A stretch of 64,000 nucleotides of DNA. It comes from Chitinophaga pinensis. Lineage in GTDB: Bacteria; Bacteroidota; Bacteroidia; SXHM01. Under the pieces are notes generated by a model that had not been told where the DNA came from, ran no database searches, and was given only the letters and a program-made list of their open reading frames with translations. Both the position numbers and the translations under genes were made by a program. The stretch lies in assembly GCA_945889235.1 (NCBI GenBank), contig CAMDBK010000001.1, positions 1-64,000 on the forward strand, written 5' to 3'. Of the stretch, positions 1 through 8,778 are shown in pieces (the first letter of the stretch is position 1; each line of letters begins with the position of its first letter).

Positions 1-1
1 A

Positions 2-844
2 GCTTACAAAAATCATTTAAAGTTTTTTCAGCTGCATGATGAATTATTCAGTCAGGAAGCGCGCAACCGTTTGAATGAATTAGTTACAGGATATGAAACG
101 GAGAAGAGCCGCAATGAAGCAGAAATTTTTAAACTGCGTAACGTAGAGCTGAAAAAGAAAAATCAGAAAATTGAGAAACAAAGTAAACTGATTACTGAAG
201 AAAAAAGGAAATCAGATGAATTGTTGTTGAACATTCTTCCGCATGAAGTTGCGGAAGAATTGAAAAAAAATTCACGTGTTGCTCCGCGCAAATATAAAAT
301 AGTAACCGTGCTGTTTACAGATTTTAAAGGGTTTACCGAGCAGGCAGAAAAATTATCAGCAGAAAAACTGGTAAGTGAACTGGACATGATTTTCAGCGCA
401 TTTGACCGCATTTTACCAAAACACAATGTTGAAAAAATAAAAACAATTGGCGACTCATACATGTGTGCGGGAGGATTACCAACACCCAACAAAACCAATG
501 CTGTTGATGTGATTAACGGTGCATTTGAAATGCTGGAGTTTCTAAAAAAACTGAAAAAAGAAAGAGAAAAAAAGAAGCAATCATTTTTTGAGGTGCGCAT
601 TGGAATACATACCGGGCCTGTAGTTGCCGGAGTTGTGGGTACCAAAAAATTCGCTTATGATATCTGGGGCGATACTGTAAACACCGCATCACGCATGGAA
701 AGCAGCGGTGAAGCCGGAAAAATAAATATTTCAGGAGCAACGTATGAGTTGGTGAAAAAGAAATTCAAATGCACATCGCGCGGAAAAATAAAGGCAAAAG
801 GAAAGGGTGAGGTAGAGATGTATTTTGTGGAGGGAAAGAAATAG
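2..844 (+). CDS. TPR-type class III adenylate cyclase, 5' end outside window
   Basis: This is the C-terminal part of a class III nucleotide cyclase that would make cAMP from ATP. The frame is open to the left edge, so the start is missing; the TTG at 71 is not a convincing start. The first ~150 nt resemble the helical tail that follows TPR repeats in Bacteroidota cyclases and lead into a charged coiled coil. The catalytic domain shows metal-binding Asp in FTDFKGFT (near 316-339) and in IGDSYM, and transition-state Asn and Arg in VNTASRMES. Lys in KIKTIGD and Asp in YDIWGD are the adenine-specifying pair, which argues for adenylate rather than guanylate cyclase. TPR repeats are inferred from family architecture, not seen. 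Confidence 0.88.
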   Translation, partial: AYKNHLKFFQLHDELFSQEARNRLNELVTGYETEKSRNEAEIFKLRNVELKKKNQKIEKQSKLITEEKRKSDELLLNILPHEVAEELKKNSRVAPRKYKIVTVLFTDFKGFTEQAEKLSAEKLVSELDMIFSAFDRILPKHNVEKIKTIGDSYMCAGGLPTPNKTNAVDVINGAFEMLEFLKKLKKEREKKKQSFFEVRIGIHTGPVVAGVVGTKKFAYDIWGDTVNTASRMESSGEAGKINISGATYELVKKKFKCTSRGKIKAKGKGEVEMYFVEGKK

Positions 845-917
845 TTCATTGATGAGAATTTATGGAATCTCTCCCTTTTATTCATCAGAGGTACGCCAAC
901 ACCTATTATTTCCACTA

Positions 918-1517
918 ATGAAAACATCTTTACTTCTTCCCGCTTTCTTTTTGCTCCTGAGCAGCAGCATTGCACAAACCTTTACGGATGTAAAGTGCGC
1001 CACCTATATTAATTATGCGAAAGGCTTGTCAGCCGGCTATTCTAAGTATGCAAACTATACCATCAACAAGGGCAGTAAAGAATTTGATATAAAAGGTAAA
1101 AGCGCGATGGGTTGGGATCTGAATGCCCGGGTGCCTTATGAAAAAGCAGAACTCAACAAAGCAAAAAAGGATACATTATTAGACTGGCTTTTGATGTTTG
1201 ATCCGGATACTTATTATTCGACAAAAGAAGTTTATTCCGTTAACGGTAAAGACTACACCGTTTACAAACACCTTGATTACAATTGCTATGATCCCCTTTG
1301 CTCTTCACGCCACGGGCACATGCCTGTTAATACCGGCACTACCTGGTTCAGTCCCGATTATGGAATACTTATCCGTGAAATACATGATAGGGAATACGAT
1401 GTTATGATAAGTATGAAAGAAAAAGAAATACCCCGCGCTTTGGTGTTGGCCATTCTTGAAAAAGCAAAAGCACTGGCAGTTGTTGTTGAGCGCTATAAAA
1501 GCGATACCGTGAACTAA
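918..1517 (+). CDS. secreted protein of unknown function
   Basis: I do not recognise this 199-residue protein. The ATG at 918 is chosen because it begins a clean signal peptide (MKTSLLLPAFFLLLSSSIAQ); the longer frame from 825 overlaps the cyclase gene and lacks such a signal. The mature part has no membrane segment and carries a Cys pair in NCYDPLCSSRHGH. It lies 73 nt after the cyclase gene, and its stop is 2 nt from the stop of the convergent gene at 1520. Periplasmic or secreted location is inferred from the signal peptide only. Confidence 0.6.
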   Translation: MKTSLLLPAFFLLLSSSIAQTFTDVKCATYINYAKGLSAGYSKYANYTINKGSKEFDIKGKSAMGWDLNARVPYEKAELNKAKKDTLLDWLLMFDPDTYYSTKEVYSVNGKDYTVYKHLDYNCYDPLCSSRHGHMPVNTGTTWFSPDYGILIREIHDREYDVMISMKEKEIPRALVLAILEKAKALAVVVERYKSDTVN

Positions 1518-1519
1518 AT

Positions 1520-2185
1520 TTAAAACCTCACCCCAACGCCAACATTACCCAGCATGGCGAAATGCCAGGTCTGCACATCGGGAGTTTTTACTCCTGCATG
1601 AACAATAAAGGAAAGCGTGAAACGGTTCCAGTACGTACACTGCACACCGGCTTTACCCATGAAATAAAAATACAGGCCCTGATAAACACCTTTGTTTTCA
1701 TCTACCTGCACATCCACATCACGTTTCATGTAAGCACCTTGTATTGAAACTCCTGTAACGGGAGTATATTTCTTCTGCCCTATAGGATAATAGTTAAGGT
1801 CAAACCCGGCACGGATATACGATGCAAGTTCTTTGCGGTATTTTCCCATATCGCTGCTGTTAAAGTTCTCAATTGCTTTTCCCATGGGACTGTAAAAACT
1901 AAGTGGCATAGTAAGACCTACTTTTCCGCCACCGGGAACAAAGTCAACGCTTAGTGAAATGTTTTTCAGCATCAGGTCAAGCACATTAAATGAAATGGTG
2001 TTGCGCTTCAACTCCATTGGCTTAGGTCTTACTTTCTTTTGCAGAGGTTTGGGGTCTTTCACTTCTTTGGCTGTTTTATAGCGGATAGTGTCGGCATGTA
2101 GTTTTAACCAAAGCGTATCTTGTTCCTGAGCTTTTGCAGCAGTAACTATAAAAAGAAAAAACAGACAAACGATTTGTGCCTTCAT
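1520..2185 (-). CDS. probable outer-membrane beta-barrel protein, unknown function
   Basis: The 221-residue protein has a signal peptide ending at KAQ, a short basic Pro/Lys-rich stretch, then alternating amphipathic strands such as NISLSVDFVP and RFTLSFIVHAGV. It ends in VGVGVRF, with the terminal aromatic residue typical of outer-membrane barrels. The barrel assignment rests on this strand pattern and the C-terminal Phe; no named family is recognised. It is transcribed convergently with the gene at 918 and divergently from the T9SS cargo gene at 2321. Confidence 0.55.
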   Translation of the reverse strand: MKAQIVCLFFLFIVTAAKAQEQDTLWLKLHADTIRYKTAKEVKDPKPLQKKVRPKPMELKRNTISFNVLDLMLKNISLSVDFVPGGGKVGLTMPLSFYSPMGKAIENFNSSDMGKYRKELASYIRAGFDLNYYPIGQKKYTPVTGVSIQGAYMKRDVDVQVDENKGVYQGLYFYFMGKAGVQCTYWNRFTLSFIVHAGVKTPDVQTWHFAMLGNVGVGVRF

Positions 2186-2264
2186 TAAATGTTAAGGTGC
2201 AATTTATGGAATATTCCACAACCCTGCATCTAGTCATTGTTTTTAACACTTTTTAACAATCAAT

Positions 2265-2296
2265 TTTGATACTAAGAATTTTTTTGCTTAATTTTA
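2265..2296 (+). promoter_or_regulatory. Bacteroidota-type promoter for the T9SS cargo gene
   Basis: TTTG at 2265-2268 is followed after 20 nt by TAATTTTA at 2289-2296. This fits the Bacteroidota -33 TTTG / -7 TAnnTTTG pattern with one mismatch at the last base. The gene starts 24 nt downstream. Confidence 0.5.
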
Positions 2297-2320
2297 TTCA
2301 CGTTTTAAAAATCAAATACT

Positions 2321-3922
2321 ATGAACTACACACTACTAAAATCATCAGCATTTGCATTACTGCTTGCAGGATTTTCCGCAACAGCGCAAACAACAGTTAA
2401 CTCCGATGTTATTGACATCAACAACATCCGCGCAACTATCAATGCCAACGGTCGTCTGTTCGGCAATATGATAGATGCCCCCGACAATGAAAAGAAGGGT
2501 TTTGAAATTAAAAACACGGATGGCAAACACGCCATTCACATTGCCGGCATCTGGATGGGTGGTAAGGAAACCAACAAGTATCATATTTACGCTCCTACGT
2601 TCGGACAATGGGGAACCGACATTTTTGCCGGACCTGTAATGAAAGAAGAATTTTATTCGGCTAACGAAGATGAGAAATGGAATCGCGTGTGGAAAATAAC
2701 TAAAGAAGAAGTAAAAAACCATATTGCCAATTTCTCCAACTCTGAGTATATGATGCCCGAAGTAATTGCCAACTGGCCTGCTTCAGGTGATATTGAAAAA
2801 GGACAATCGCCTAACCTTGCTCCTTTTGCAGATGCAAACGGCAATGGAATTTATGACCCGCAAAACGGTGATTATCCTTCCATAAAAGGGGATGAAGCGG
2901 TGCTGTTTATTTTTAACGACCATCGCGGTGACCACAGCGAATCAGGAACCAATAAAATGGGAGTGGAAGTAATAGGACTTTCGTATGCGTTTGATTCCAA
3001 TAACAAAACGTATGACAATACAGTGTTTGTTGATTTCACCATTATCAACCGTTCAGGTTTTGATTATACTGATGCAAAACTGGGTGTGTTTACCGACATT
3101 GATTTGGGCAGCAATGTGTATGATGAGTATGCCGGTGTTGATGTAAAACGCAACACCTATTATGGTTACAATGCAGATGAAAGCAAAGATGCGGAACTGT
3201 TTGGAAGAACACAAACCCCGTTCATGTCGGTTACTTTATTGACAGAGGCGTTTAACAGTTATATGACCTATAATAATGACTGGACTCTGACTGGTAATGC
3301 GTATTTCCCTGAAGATTATTATCACTACCTGAATGGATACTGGAGAGACGGAATGATGATTACAAAAGGTGGCATTGCCAAAGGAGGAACAGAACGTTGC
3401 GCCTTTATGTATGATGGAGATCCGTTGACAAAAACCGGTTGGAATGAAAGGTCATTGGAGAATATTCCGGGCGACAGACGCGGATTAGGGTTAGTTGGTC
3501 CGTTTGAATTTAAAGCGGGAGCAATCAAAAAGATTTCTGTGGCTTACAATTTTGCAACGGGCTTTGAACAAATGCAAAATAATGTTGACCGCTATACAAA
3601 AGATTTCAACGAAAGCACAGGACCATTTGCTCCCGAAGCGCCTGCTTTTGCAAACAATTCAGAGTTGAACACTTCTGTGCCGCTGGAGATTATTTTGTAT
3701 CCGAACCCTGCGAAAGACAATGCTACTTTGTTTTTCACAAATCCTGATAACGAACAATTCAACGTTACTGTTTATGACATTACCGGACGCAATGTTTTTG
3801 CAGCAGCTAATGCAACAGGAACACGTTTTGAAATTCCCGCAACTAAATTTGAGCGCGGAGTTTATGTGGTTGAACTGGCGTTTAAAGACAGAAGGAATAG
3901 CACGAGGTTGGTGGTGCAGTAA
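2321..3922 (+). CDS. T9SS type A sorting-domain protein
   Basis: This 533-residue exported protein has a signal peptide (MNYTLLKSSAFALLLAGFSATAQ region) and a C-terminal T9SS sorting domain from about residue 455, with YPNPAKDNATLFF, VTVYDITGRNVF and GVYVVELAF. That domain directs outer-membrane translocation and cleavage or anchoring by the type IX system. The middle holds DANGNGIYDPQNGDYP, a pattern like a calcium-binding or dockerin-like loop and common in large Bacteroidota surface proteins. No catalytic motif is seen. A promoter lies just upstream and a hairpin terminator follows at 3976. Confidence 0.88.
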   Translation: MNYTLLKSSAFALLLAGFSATAQTTVNSDVIDINNIRATINANGRLFGNMIDAPDNEKKGFEIKNTDGKHAIHIAGIWMGGKETNKYHIYAPTFGQWGTDIFAGPVMKEEFYSANEDEKWNRVWKITKEEVKNHIANFSNSEYMMPEVIANWPASGDIEKGQSPNLAPFADANGNGIYDPQNGDYPSIKGDEAVLFIFNDHRGDHSESGTNKMGVEVIGLSYAFDSNNKTYDNTVFVDFTIINRSGFDYTDAKLGVFTDIDLGSNVYDEYAGVDVKRNTYYGYNADESKDAELFGRTQTPFMSVTLLTEAFNSYMTYNNDWTLTGNAYFPEDYYHYLNGYWRDGMMITKGGIAKGGTERCAFMYDGDPLTKTGWNERSLENIPGDRRGLGLVGPFEFKAGAIKKISVAYNFATGFEQMQNNVDRYTKDFNESTGPFAPEAPAFANNSELNTSVPLEIILYPNPAKDNATLFFTNPDNEQFNVTVYDITGRNVFAAANATGTRFEIPATKFERGVYVVELAFKDRRNSTRLVVQ

Positions 3923-3935
3923 CCCCCTCTCCCGG

Positions 3936-3958
3936 CCTCTCCCCTTTTGGGGGAGAGG
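3936..3958. repeat. G/C-rich palindrome of the CTCTCCCC family
   Basis: Perfect 9-bp arms CCTCTCCCC and GGGGAGAGG flank a 5-nt centre. The same theme recurs at 14617-14633 and inside a coding region at 17113-17133, so this is a small dispersed family in the window. Confidence 0.7.
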
Positions 3959-3975
3959 AGCAGAGTGCTAATAAG

Positions 3976-4008
3976 AAAGCCGTTCGTTTGAGCGGCTTTT
4001 TTTATTTT
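3976..4008 (+). terminator. intrinsic terminator after the T9SS cargo gene
   Basis: AAAGCCGTTC and GAGCGGCTTT form a 10-bp stem with one G-T wobble and a GTTT loop, followed by a T tract. It would end transcription of the gene at 2321 before the metB-like gene. Confidence 0.75.
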
Positions 4009-4015
4009 ACTTTTG
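4008..4015 (+). promoter_or_regulatory. -7 box for the metB-like gene
   Basis: TACTTTTG matches TAnnTTTG exactly and ends 22 nt before the ATG at 4038. The nearest TTTG (3987-3990) is only 17 nt upstream and overlaps the terminator hairpin, so the -33 element is doubtful. Confidence 0.4.
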
Positions 4016-4037
4016 TCCGACTTTATAAAAGACGCAA

Positions 4038-5177
4038 ATGAAATTCGCAACTAAAGCAATACACGCGGGAATAGAACCCGACCCGACAACAGGAGCTATT
4101 ATGACTCCTATTTATCAAACCTCAACCTATGTGCAGGCAGCTCCGGGCGACCACAAAGGCTATGAATATTCGCGTACGCAAAATCCAACACGCACTGCAT
4201 TGCAGAAAAATCTGGCGGCATTGGAAAATGCAAAACATGGTTTGTGTTTCAGTAGTGGAATGGGTGCTATTGACTGCGTTGTGAAATTACTGAAGCCCGG
4301 TGATGAGGTAATTTCATGCAATGATTTGTATGGTGGCAGTTACCGCATCTTCACAAAAATATTTGAGCAATATGGAATCAAATTTCATTTTGTTCCCATG
4401 CAGGATATTTCAACGGCAGAAAAGTTAGTGAACAAAAACACCAAACTATTCTGGGTTGAAACTCCAACCAATCCTATGCTGAATGTGATTGATATTGCAG
4501 CCTATTCTGCATTGGCAAAAAAACATAACATCCTGTTAGCGGTTGACAATACATTTGCAACACCTTATCTCCAAACGCCACTGAGTTTAGGCGCTGACAT
4601 TGTGATGCACAGTGTTACAAAATATCTGGGCGGACACTCAGATGTAGTGATGGGAGCACTTTGCGTAAACGATGATGAACTGGCGCAACGCCTTGCGTTT
4701 ATTCAGAATTCTTGCGGTGCAGTTCCCGGTCCGCAAGATTGCTTTTTGGTTTTGCGCGGAATAAAAACATTGCATCTACGCATGCAACGTCATTGTGAGA
4801 ACGGTGAAATTATTGCAAACTGGTTAGTGAAACAGCCTAAAGTTGATAAAGTGTATTGGCCGGGTTTTCCAACTCATCCCGGACATGCCGTTGCAAAAAA
4901 ACAAATGTGTGGTTTCGGAGGAATGGTCTCCTTCACCCTGAAAGATAACAGCATTGAAGCAGCAACAAAAATTTTGTCGGGAACAAAATTATTTTCACTT
5001 GCCGAATCGTTGGGAGGTGTTGAGTCGTTGATAGGACATCCGGCAACAATGACGCATGCCTCCATTCCAAAAAAGGAGCGCGAAAAAACAGGAGTTGTTG
5101 ATTCGCTGATACGCTTGAGTATAGGAATTGAAGATGCGGAAGATTTAATTGAAGACTTGAAAAATAGTCTTTCGTAA
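4038..5177 (+). CDS. metB: cystathionine gamma-synthase/lyase family PLP enzyme
   Basis: This 379-residue enzyme belongs to the Cys/Met-metabolism PLP family, which acts in transsulfuration (cystathionine synthesis or cleavage). It shows the N-terminal TKAIHAG start, YSRTQNPTR (phosphate-binding region), DLYGGSYR, and the PLP-lysine motif SVTKYLGGHSD. The C-terminal LGGVESLIGHPATMTH and the Arg in IRLSIGIED fit the gamma-synthase/gamma-lyase branch. Synthase and lyase cannot be separated by eye, so the symbol is provisional. A second, more divergent member lies at 57916, and sulfate activation genes lie at 36395-39715. Confidence 0.85.
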   Translation: MKFATKAIHAGIEPDPTTGAIMTPIYQTSTYVQAAPGDHKGYEYSRTQNPTRTALQKNLAALENAKHGLCFSSGMGAIDCVVKLLKPGDEVISCNDLYGGSYRIFTKIFEQYGIKFHFVPMQDISTAEKLVNKNTKLFWVETPTNPMLNVIDIAAYSALAKKHNILLAVDNTFATPYLQTPLSLGADIVMHSVTKYLGGHSDVVMGALCVNDDELAQRLAFIQNSCGAVPGPQDCFLVLRGIKTLHLRMQRHCENGEIIANWLVKQPKVDKVYWPGFPTHPGHAVAKKQMCGFGGMVSFTLKDNSIEAATKILSGTKLFSLAESLGGVESLIGHPATMTHASIPKKEREKTGVVDSLIRLSIGIEDAEDLIEDLKNSLS

Positions 5178-5217
5178 TTTTTTTTACATTTGAACAAACA
5201 AACCAAAAAATAAAACC

Positions 5218-5781
5218 ATGGGACTTCTAATTATTGCCGCACTTATTTTAGTGCCTATCCTGATTTTCATTGTTATTTACAATGGATTAATTTCAAAGAA
5301 AAACAATGTAGAATATGCATTTAGCAGCATTGATGTGATGCTGAAAAAACGCAGAGATTTGATTCCGAATTTAATTGAGTCAGTGAAGCAATACATGCAA
5401 CACGAAAGTGGGTTACTCACCAAAATTACAGAACTGCGCAACTCGGTAATGAAAGCACCGGAAAACAGCACGGAGCGTTTTGACTTAGAAAACAAATTAG
5501 GTTCTGCGTTAGGACAAGTAAAAATTGCCGTTGAAAATTATCCTGACCTGAAAGCAAACACTAATTTTCTGCAATTACAAGCTGCTTTGAATGAAGTGGA
5601 AGAACAGATTTCTGCTTCCCGCAGAGCTTTCAATGCTTCGGTGTTTGACTACAACAACGGAGTGGAAATGTTTCCATCCAATCTTGTTGCAAGTATGTTG
5701 GGCTACAAACGCAAAGCATCGTTTGAAATACCTGAAGGCGAGCGCGAGAATGTGAATGTTGGGGAGATGTTTAAGAAGTAA
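5218..5781 (+). CDS. lemA: LemA family protein
   Basis: The 187-residue protein has one N-terminal membrane segment (residues ~2-22) and the LemA signature: NNVEYAFSSIDVMLKKRRDLIPNLIES split over residues ~30-58, with the helical bundle continuing to an FN..V..YN segment. LemA proteins are membrane-anchored helical bundles of poorly known function. It starts 40 nt after the metB-like gene and is followed by a DUF3137 gene, a pairing often seen in Bacteroidota. A repeat at 5787-5876 separates the two. Confidence 0.9.
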   Translation: MGLLIIAALILVPILIFIVIYNGLISKKNNVEYAFSSIDVMLKKRRDLIPNLIESVKQYMQHESGLLTKITELRNSVMKAPENSTERFDLENKLGSALGQVKIAVENYPDLKANTNFLQLQAALNEVEEQISASRRAFNASVFDYNNGVEMFPSNLVASMLGYKRKASFEIPEGERENVNVGEMFKK

Positions 5782-5786
5782 TTCTC

Positions 5787-5876
5787 CGTCATTGCGAGCG
5801 TTAGCGAAGCAATCTCAAATTTGAAGTAGATTGCTTCGGTCTCCCGATAGCTATCGGGACCTCCCTCGCAATGACG
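5787..5876. repeat. CGTCATTGCGAG-family inverted repeat with nested palindrome
   Basis: The element starts CGTCATTGCGAG and ends CTCGCAATGACG; inner segments GAAGCAATCT and AGATTGCTTC also pair. The right half contains the perfect palindrome CCCGATAGCTATCGGG at 5843-5858, absent from the second copy at 19433-19506. It lies between lemA and the DUF3137 gene. Confidence 0.9.
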
Positions 5877-5884
5877 AACCGCAA

Positions 5885-6835
5885 ATGAAACCCTTTGAAC
5901 AAATTTTTTCCGAACTTCTTCCTCAACTGGAAGAGTTGGAATTAGCACGTCAACAACAATATAAAAGCGCTAAAAAATGGCTTAACATAACCATTGTAAT
6001 CGCTGTTGCAACTGTTGTTGTTTTATTGTTTGTAAGGCATCCGGCTGTAATTATTGTTGGAGGAATTCTTGCTGCCGCTTCTTATTTTGGCGGCTATTTT
6101 TCTGCAGCCCGAAAATATAAGAGTGAATTTAAAGACAAGGTTTTTACAAAAATTCTGCAGGCTGTAAACCCGGGTTTGGCTTACAATAAGTCAGGATATA
6201 TTTCAAAGGAAAATTTTTATGAAAGTAAAATTTTTACTGAACGGGCTGACCGTTATTCAGGTGAAGATTATATCAGTGGAATGGTGGATAAAACGCAGAT
6301 TGAATTCTCGGAATTGCATACACAGGAAAGACGTGTAACCAGCAACGGAAAAACTACAACAGTGCATTACGTTACCTTTTTCAAAGGTCTTTTTATGATT
6401 GCCGATTTTCATAAAAACTTTCATGGACACACCATTGTTTTGCCTGATACAGCAGAAAAGCTGTTCGGCTTTCTTGGTAAAAAATTACAGAACTGGAATT
6501 TTACCCGTGATGAGGTGGTGCACATGGAAAATGCTGAATTTGAAAAAGTATTCGTGGTCTACAGCAACGATCAGGTGGAAGCACGTTACATTCTAAGTAC
6601 TTCCATGATTGAGCGTATTCTTGACCTGAAGAAAAAATACAACACCAACGTTTATTTGTCTTTTATAAATTCAAAAGTTTTTGTTGCGCTGCAAAACAAT
6701 AAAAATCTTTTTGAACCTGCCTTTAAAGAAAGCATTACCAATTCGGATTATATCCGAACATTTTACAATGAACTTGGCGCTTGCCTGAGTATTGTAGATG
6801 ATTTAAATCTAAACACACGCATCTGGTCGAAATAA
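5885..6835 (+). CDS. DUF3137 family membrane protein
   Basis: This 316-residue protein starts at the ATG at 5885 (MKPFEQIF); 18 extra codons of the open frame upstream derive from the repeat and are excluded. Two adjacent membrane segments lie at ~residues 37-80, followed by a soluble domain with YISGMVDKTQIEFSELHTQ and FKGLFMIADFHKNF, typical of DUF3137. Its position next to lemA matches the usual pairing of these families. Molecular function is unknown. The two genes may be co-transcribed across the repeat. Confidence 0.8.
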   Translation: MKPFEQIFSELLPQLEELELARQQQYKSAKKWLNITIVIAVATVVVLLFVRHPAVIIVGGILAAASYFGGYFSAARKYKSEFKDKVFTKILQAVNPGLAYNKSGYISKENFYESKIFTERADRYSGEDYISGMVDKTQIEFSELHTQERRVTSNGKTTTVHYVTFFKGLFMIADFHKNFHGHTIVLPDTAEKLFGFLGKKLQNWNFTRDEVVHMENAEFEKVFVVYSNDQVEARYILSTSMIERILDLKKKYNTNVYLSFINSKVFVALQNNKNLFEPAFKESITNSDYIRTFYNELGACLSIVDDLNLNTRIWSK

Positions 6836-6857
6836 TATTACCCTGAGCTATAAGAAC

Positions 6858-6875
6858 ACATGACAACTGTCATGT
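6858..6875. promoter_or_regulatory. perfect dyad, possible operator
   Basis: ACATGACAACTGTCATGT has 8-bp perfect arms around an AC centre. It sits a few bases upstream of the putative -33 element of the next gene. A dimeric regulator site is plausible; a terminator for the preceding gene is the alternative, since a T run follows, but the 2-nt centre makes a poor hairpin loop. Confidence 0.4.
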
Positions 6876-6880
6876 ATTTT

Positions 6881-6914
6881 TTTGTTTAATGTGTTGTAAA
6901 ATGGTTTAATTTCG
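6881..6914 (+). promoter_or_regulatory. putative promoter for the SBBP-repeat cargo gene
   Basis: TTTG at 6881-6884 and TAATTTCG at 6907-6914 (one mismatch to TAnnTTTG) are 22 nt apart, slightly longer than usual. Confidence 0.35.
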
Positions 6915-6932
6915 TTGTATAAATCTAAAAAC

Positions 6933-6940
6933 AAGGAGGT
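6933..6940 (+). promoter_or_regulatory. strong Shine-Dalgarno site, unusual here
   Basis: AAGGAGGT lies 4 nt before the ATG at 6945. It is an almost complete complement of the 16S anti-SD and decides the start at 6945 rather than the upstream in-frame alternative at 6915. Most other genes in the window lack such a site. Confidence 0.7.
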
Positions 6941-6944
6941 TACT

Positions 6945-8678
6945 ATGAAAAATATTTCCCTGACACTTTTGATTTTTAGCGCATTTTTCTTGCCTACATT
7001 TTCTCAAACTCCATATTGGAAATGGGCAAAACACACAGGCGGAATCGGCTATGATGAAGCGGGCGCATTATTGATGAACAATGACAGCAATCTTATTGTT
7101 ACCGGTTTTTTTCAGGGAACAGGATGGTTTCCATCTGATACATTAACAGCTGGAGGTTCTTTTGCTATGTTTATTGCTGAATATACCCGCTCGGGTGAAA
7201 TGCTATGGGTTAAACACGTAGCTGATGCAAGCGGGGGAATTGAACCGCACCAGATTTTCCAGGATGCTTCAGGCAATTACTATATCACAGGAACTTTCGG
7301 AGCCTATTCATGGGGCGGGGCGGTAACTTTTTTCCCTGCAACTGCTTTTACTTCTTTAGGCAACAAGGATATTTTTATCGCAAAGTTTAATCCGGCTGGC
7401 ACACTGCTTTGGGCACAGGCAATTCAAAGCACAGAAGAGCCTAATACTACTTTTGTTGCTGACATGGATACCAACGGAAAAATGTGGATTGCAGGAAGAA
7501 TGTTTGACCGCACTATTTTCACAAATCCTGTAAATGACACCCTTTATGAAGATTCGAAATATCATATTTTCCTTAGCTGTTATAATGCTTCGGGCTTGCT
7601 TACTGCAAACTCAAAAGTTATTACTAACAATTCCGCAACCGACCCGCAGGGAATAGAAGCAGGAGTTAATGATGATGTTTTTCTGGCGGGATATTATTAC
7701 AACCGTCAACTGTTCGGAATTGAGCCCGATACGTTTTCAATTCCGGGGCCGGGATTTTATCCTGATATTTTTACAGCTAAATTTTCTGCTGGTGGAGTTC
7801 ATCCCGAATGGGCCGTGGGCTCAGGCGGAGAGTTCAGCAGTGATATGGTTACATCGCTGGACCGCACAACAGAAGGCAAACTTATTTTAACCGGTGAATA
7901 CACACTTGGTCCTGTTGCAATTAATTCCACCACACCAGCCCCTATTTCACTTACCACATCATCGGCCATCGAAATTTTTATTGCGCAGTATGATACACTT
8001 GGAATAGCTCATTGGGCAAAAAATGCAGGACACAGCTCAACCAGCAGTGGCATTGTTGTCAATGATGCCTGCATAGGAAACGACAACAAAATTTACCTCA
8101 CCGGAAACTATACCGGCACAGCTACATTCGGTGAAAGCCCATCCGTGATAAACATATCAGATATGGACGAATTATTTGTTGCAGAATATGCAGCAGACGG
8201 AGCAATTCAGTGGGCACAACATGGCGGAAGCGGTTATGGCGAAAATAGTTACTCGGTTGCAAACGATGATTATGGTTTTGCATACATCGCAGGAACATTT
8301 ACCTCTGCTGCAGTTTTCGACAGCACATCAACTCTTGACATAACACTTTATTCTTACGGATATTCCGACATTCTTGTGGCAAAAGTAGGAGCAGGCGATG
8401 ACGGAACGGTGGGTGACAAGGAATTAAAAATGGACAATGGACAATGGCTCATTTATCCCAACCCCGCTAATAATAAGTTTCATATTCAGTCAAAGGTAAG
8501 CAGTCATAAGTGCACAGTAACACTAATTAATTCGTTCGGGCAGGTGGTTTTCAAAATATCAAGCATTGATAATCAAAAAACAGACATTGATGTTTCGGCA
8601 CTTTGTTCAGGCATTTACAGCGTTTTTATTCAGGACGGAAACAATTATTTCACTTCAAAAATTGTTATCAGTCATTGA
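6945..8678 (+). CDS. T9SS sorting-domain protein with SBBP-like beta-propeller repeats
   Basis: This 577-residue exported protein starts at 6945, fixed by the Shine-Dalgarno site and the signal peptide (cleavage after TFSQ). The body contains repeated blades of the form 'WAKH.GG.GYDEA...D....I.VTGFF.G', e.g. around YYITGTFG, IYLTGNYTGTATFG and AYIAGTFTSAAVF, as in SBBP beta-propeller proteins. The last ~75 residues are a T9SS sorting domain with IYPNPANNKF and GIYSVFIQ. Likely a surface or secreted binding protein; ligand unknown. Confidence 0.85.
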   Translation: MKNISLTLLIFSAFFLPTFSQTPYWKWAKHTGGIGYDEAGALLMNNDSNLIVTGFFQGTGWFPSDTLTAGGSFAMFIAEYTRSGEMLWVKHVADASGGIEPHQIFQDASGNYYITGTFGAYSWGGAVTFFPATAFTSLGNKDIFIAKFNPAGTLLWAQAIQSTEEPNTTFVADMDTNGKMWIAGRMFDRTIFTNPVNDTLYEDSKYHIFLSCYNASGLLTANSKVITNNSATDPQGIEAGVNDDVFLAGYYYNRQLFGIEPDTFSIPGPGFYPDIFTAKFSAGGVHPEWAVGSGGEFSSDMVTSLDRTTEGKLILTGEYTLGPVAINSTTPAPISLTTSSAIEIFIAQYDTLGIAHWAKNAGHSSTSSGIVVNDACIGNDNKIYLTGNYTGTATFGESPSVINISDMDELFVAEYAADGAIQWAQHGGSGYGENSYSVANDDYGFAYIAGTFTSAAVFDSTSTLDITLYSYGYSDILVAKVGAGDDGTVGDKELKMDNGQWLIYPNPANNKFHIQSKVSSHKCTVTLINSFGQVVFKISSIDNQKTDIDVSALCSGIYSVFIQDGNNYFTSKIVISH

Positions 8679-8728
8679 AGAATTAATGTTTTCCTTAAAG
8701 GTGCAATATAAATCTCTGAACTTAGTGC

Positions 8729-8758
8729 TTTGTACTTTGTACATTTTCTCTATCTTCG
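8729..8758 (+). promoter_or_regulatory. putative promoter of the prs-rplY-pth run
   Basis: TTTG at 8729-8732 and TATCTTCG at 8751-8758 (one mismatch to TAnnTTTG) are 18 nt apart. The prs ATG is 20 nt downstream. Confidence 0.4.
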
Positions 8759-8778
8759 CAGCCCTTTTGCAATAAAAC

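Noticed and set aside
2..844. Adenylate cyclase as output of the Sia module
   Set aside because: It lies more than 60 kb away, has its own TPR-type context and is not a GGDEF enzyme; no link is visible.
825..917. Longer N-terminus for the secreted protein at 918
   Set aside because: It overlaps the cyclase gene and hides a perfect signal peptide start at 918.
5703..5948. Minus-strand frame across the lemA end and the repeat
   Set aside because: Repeat-derived peptide and antisense to lemA; no start context or domain.
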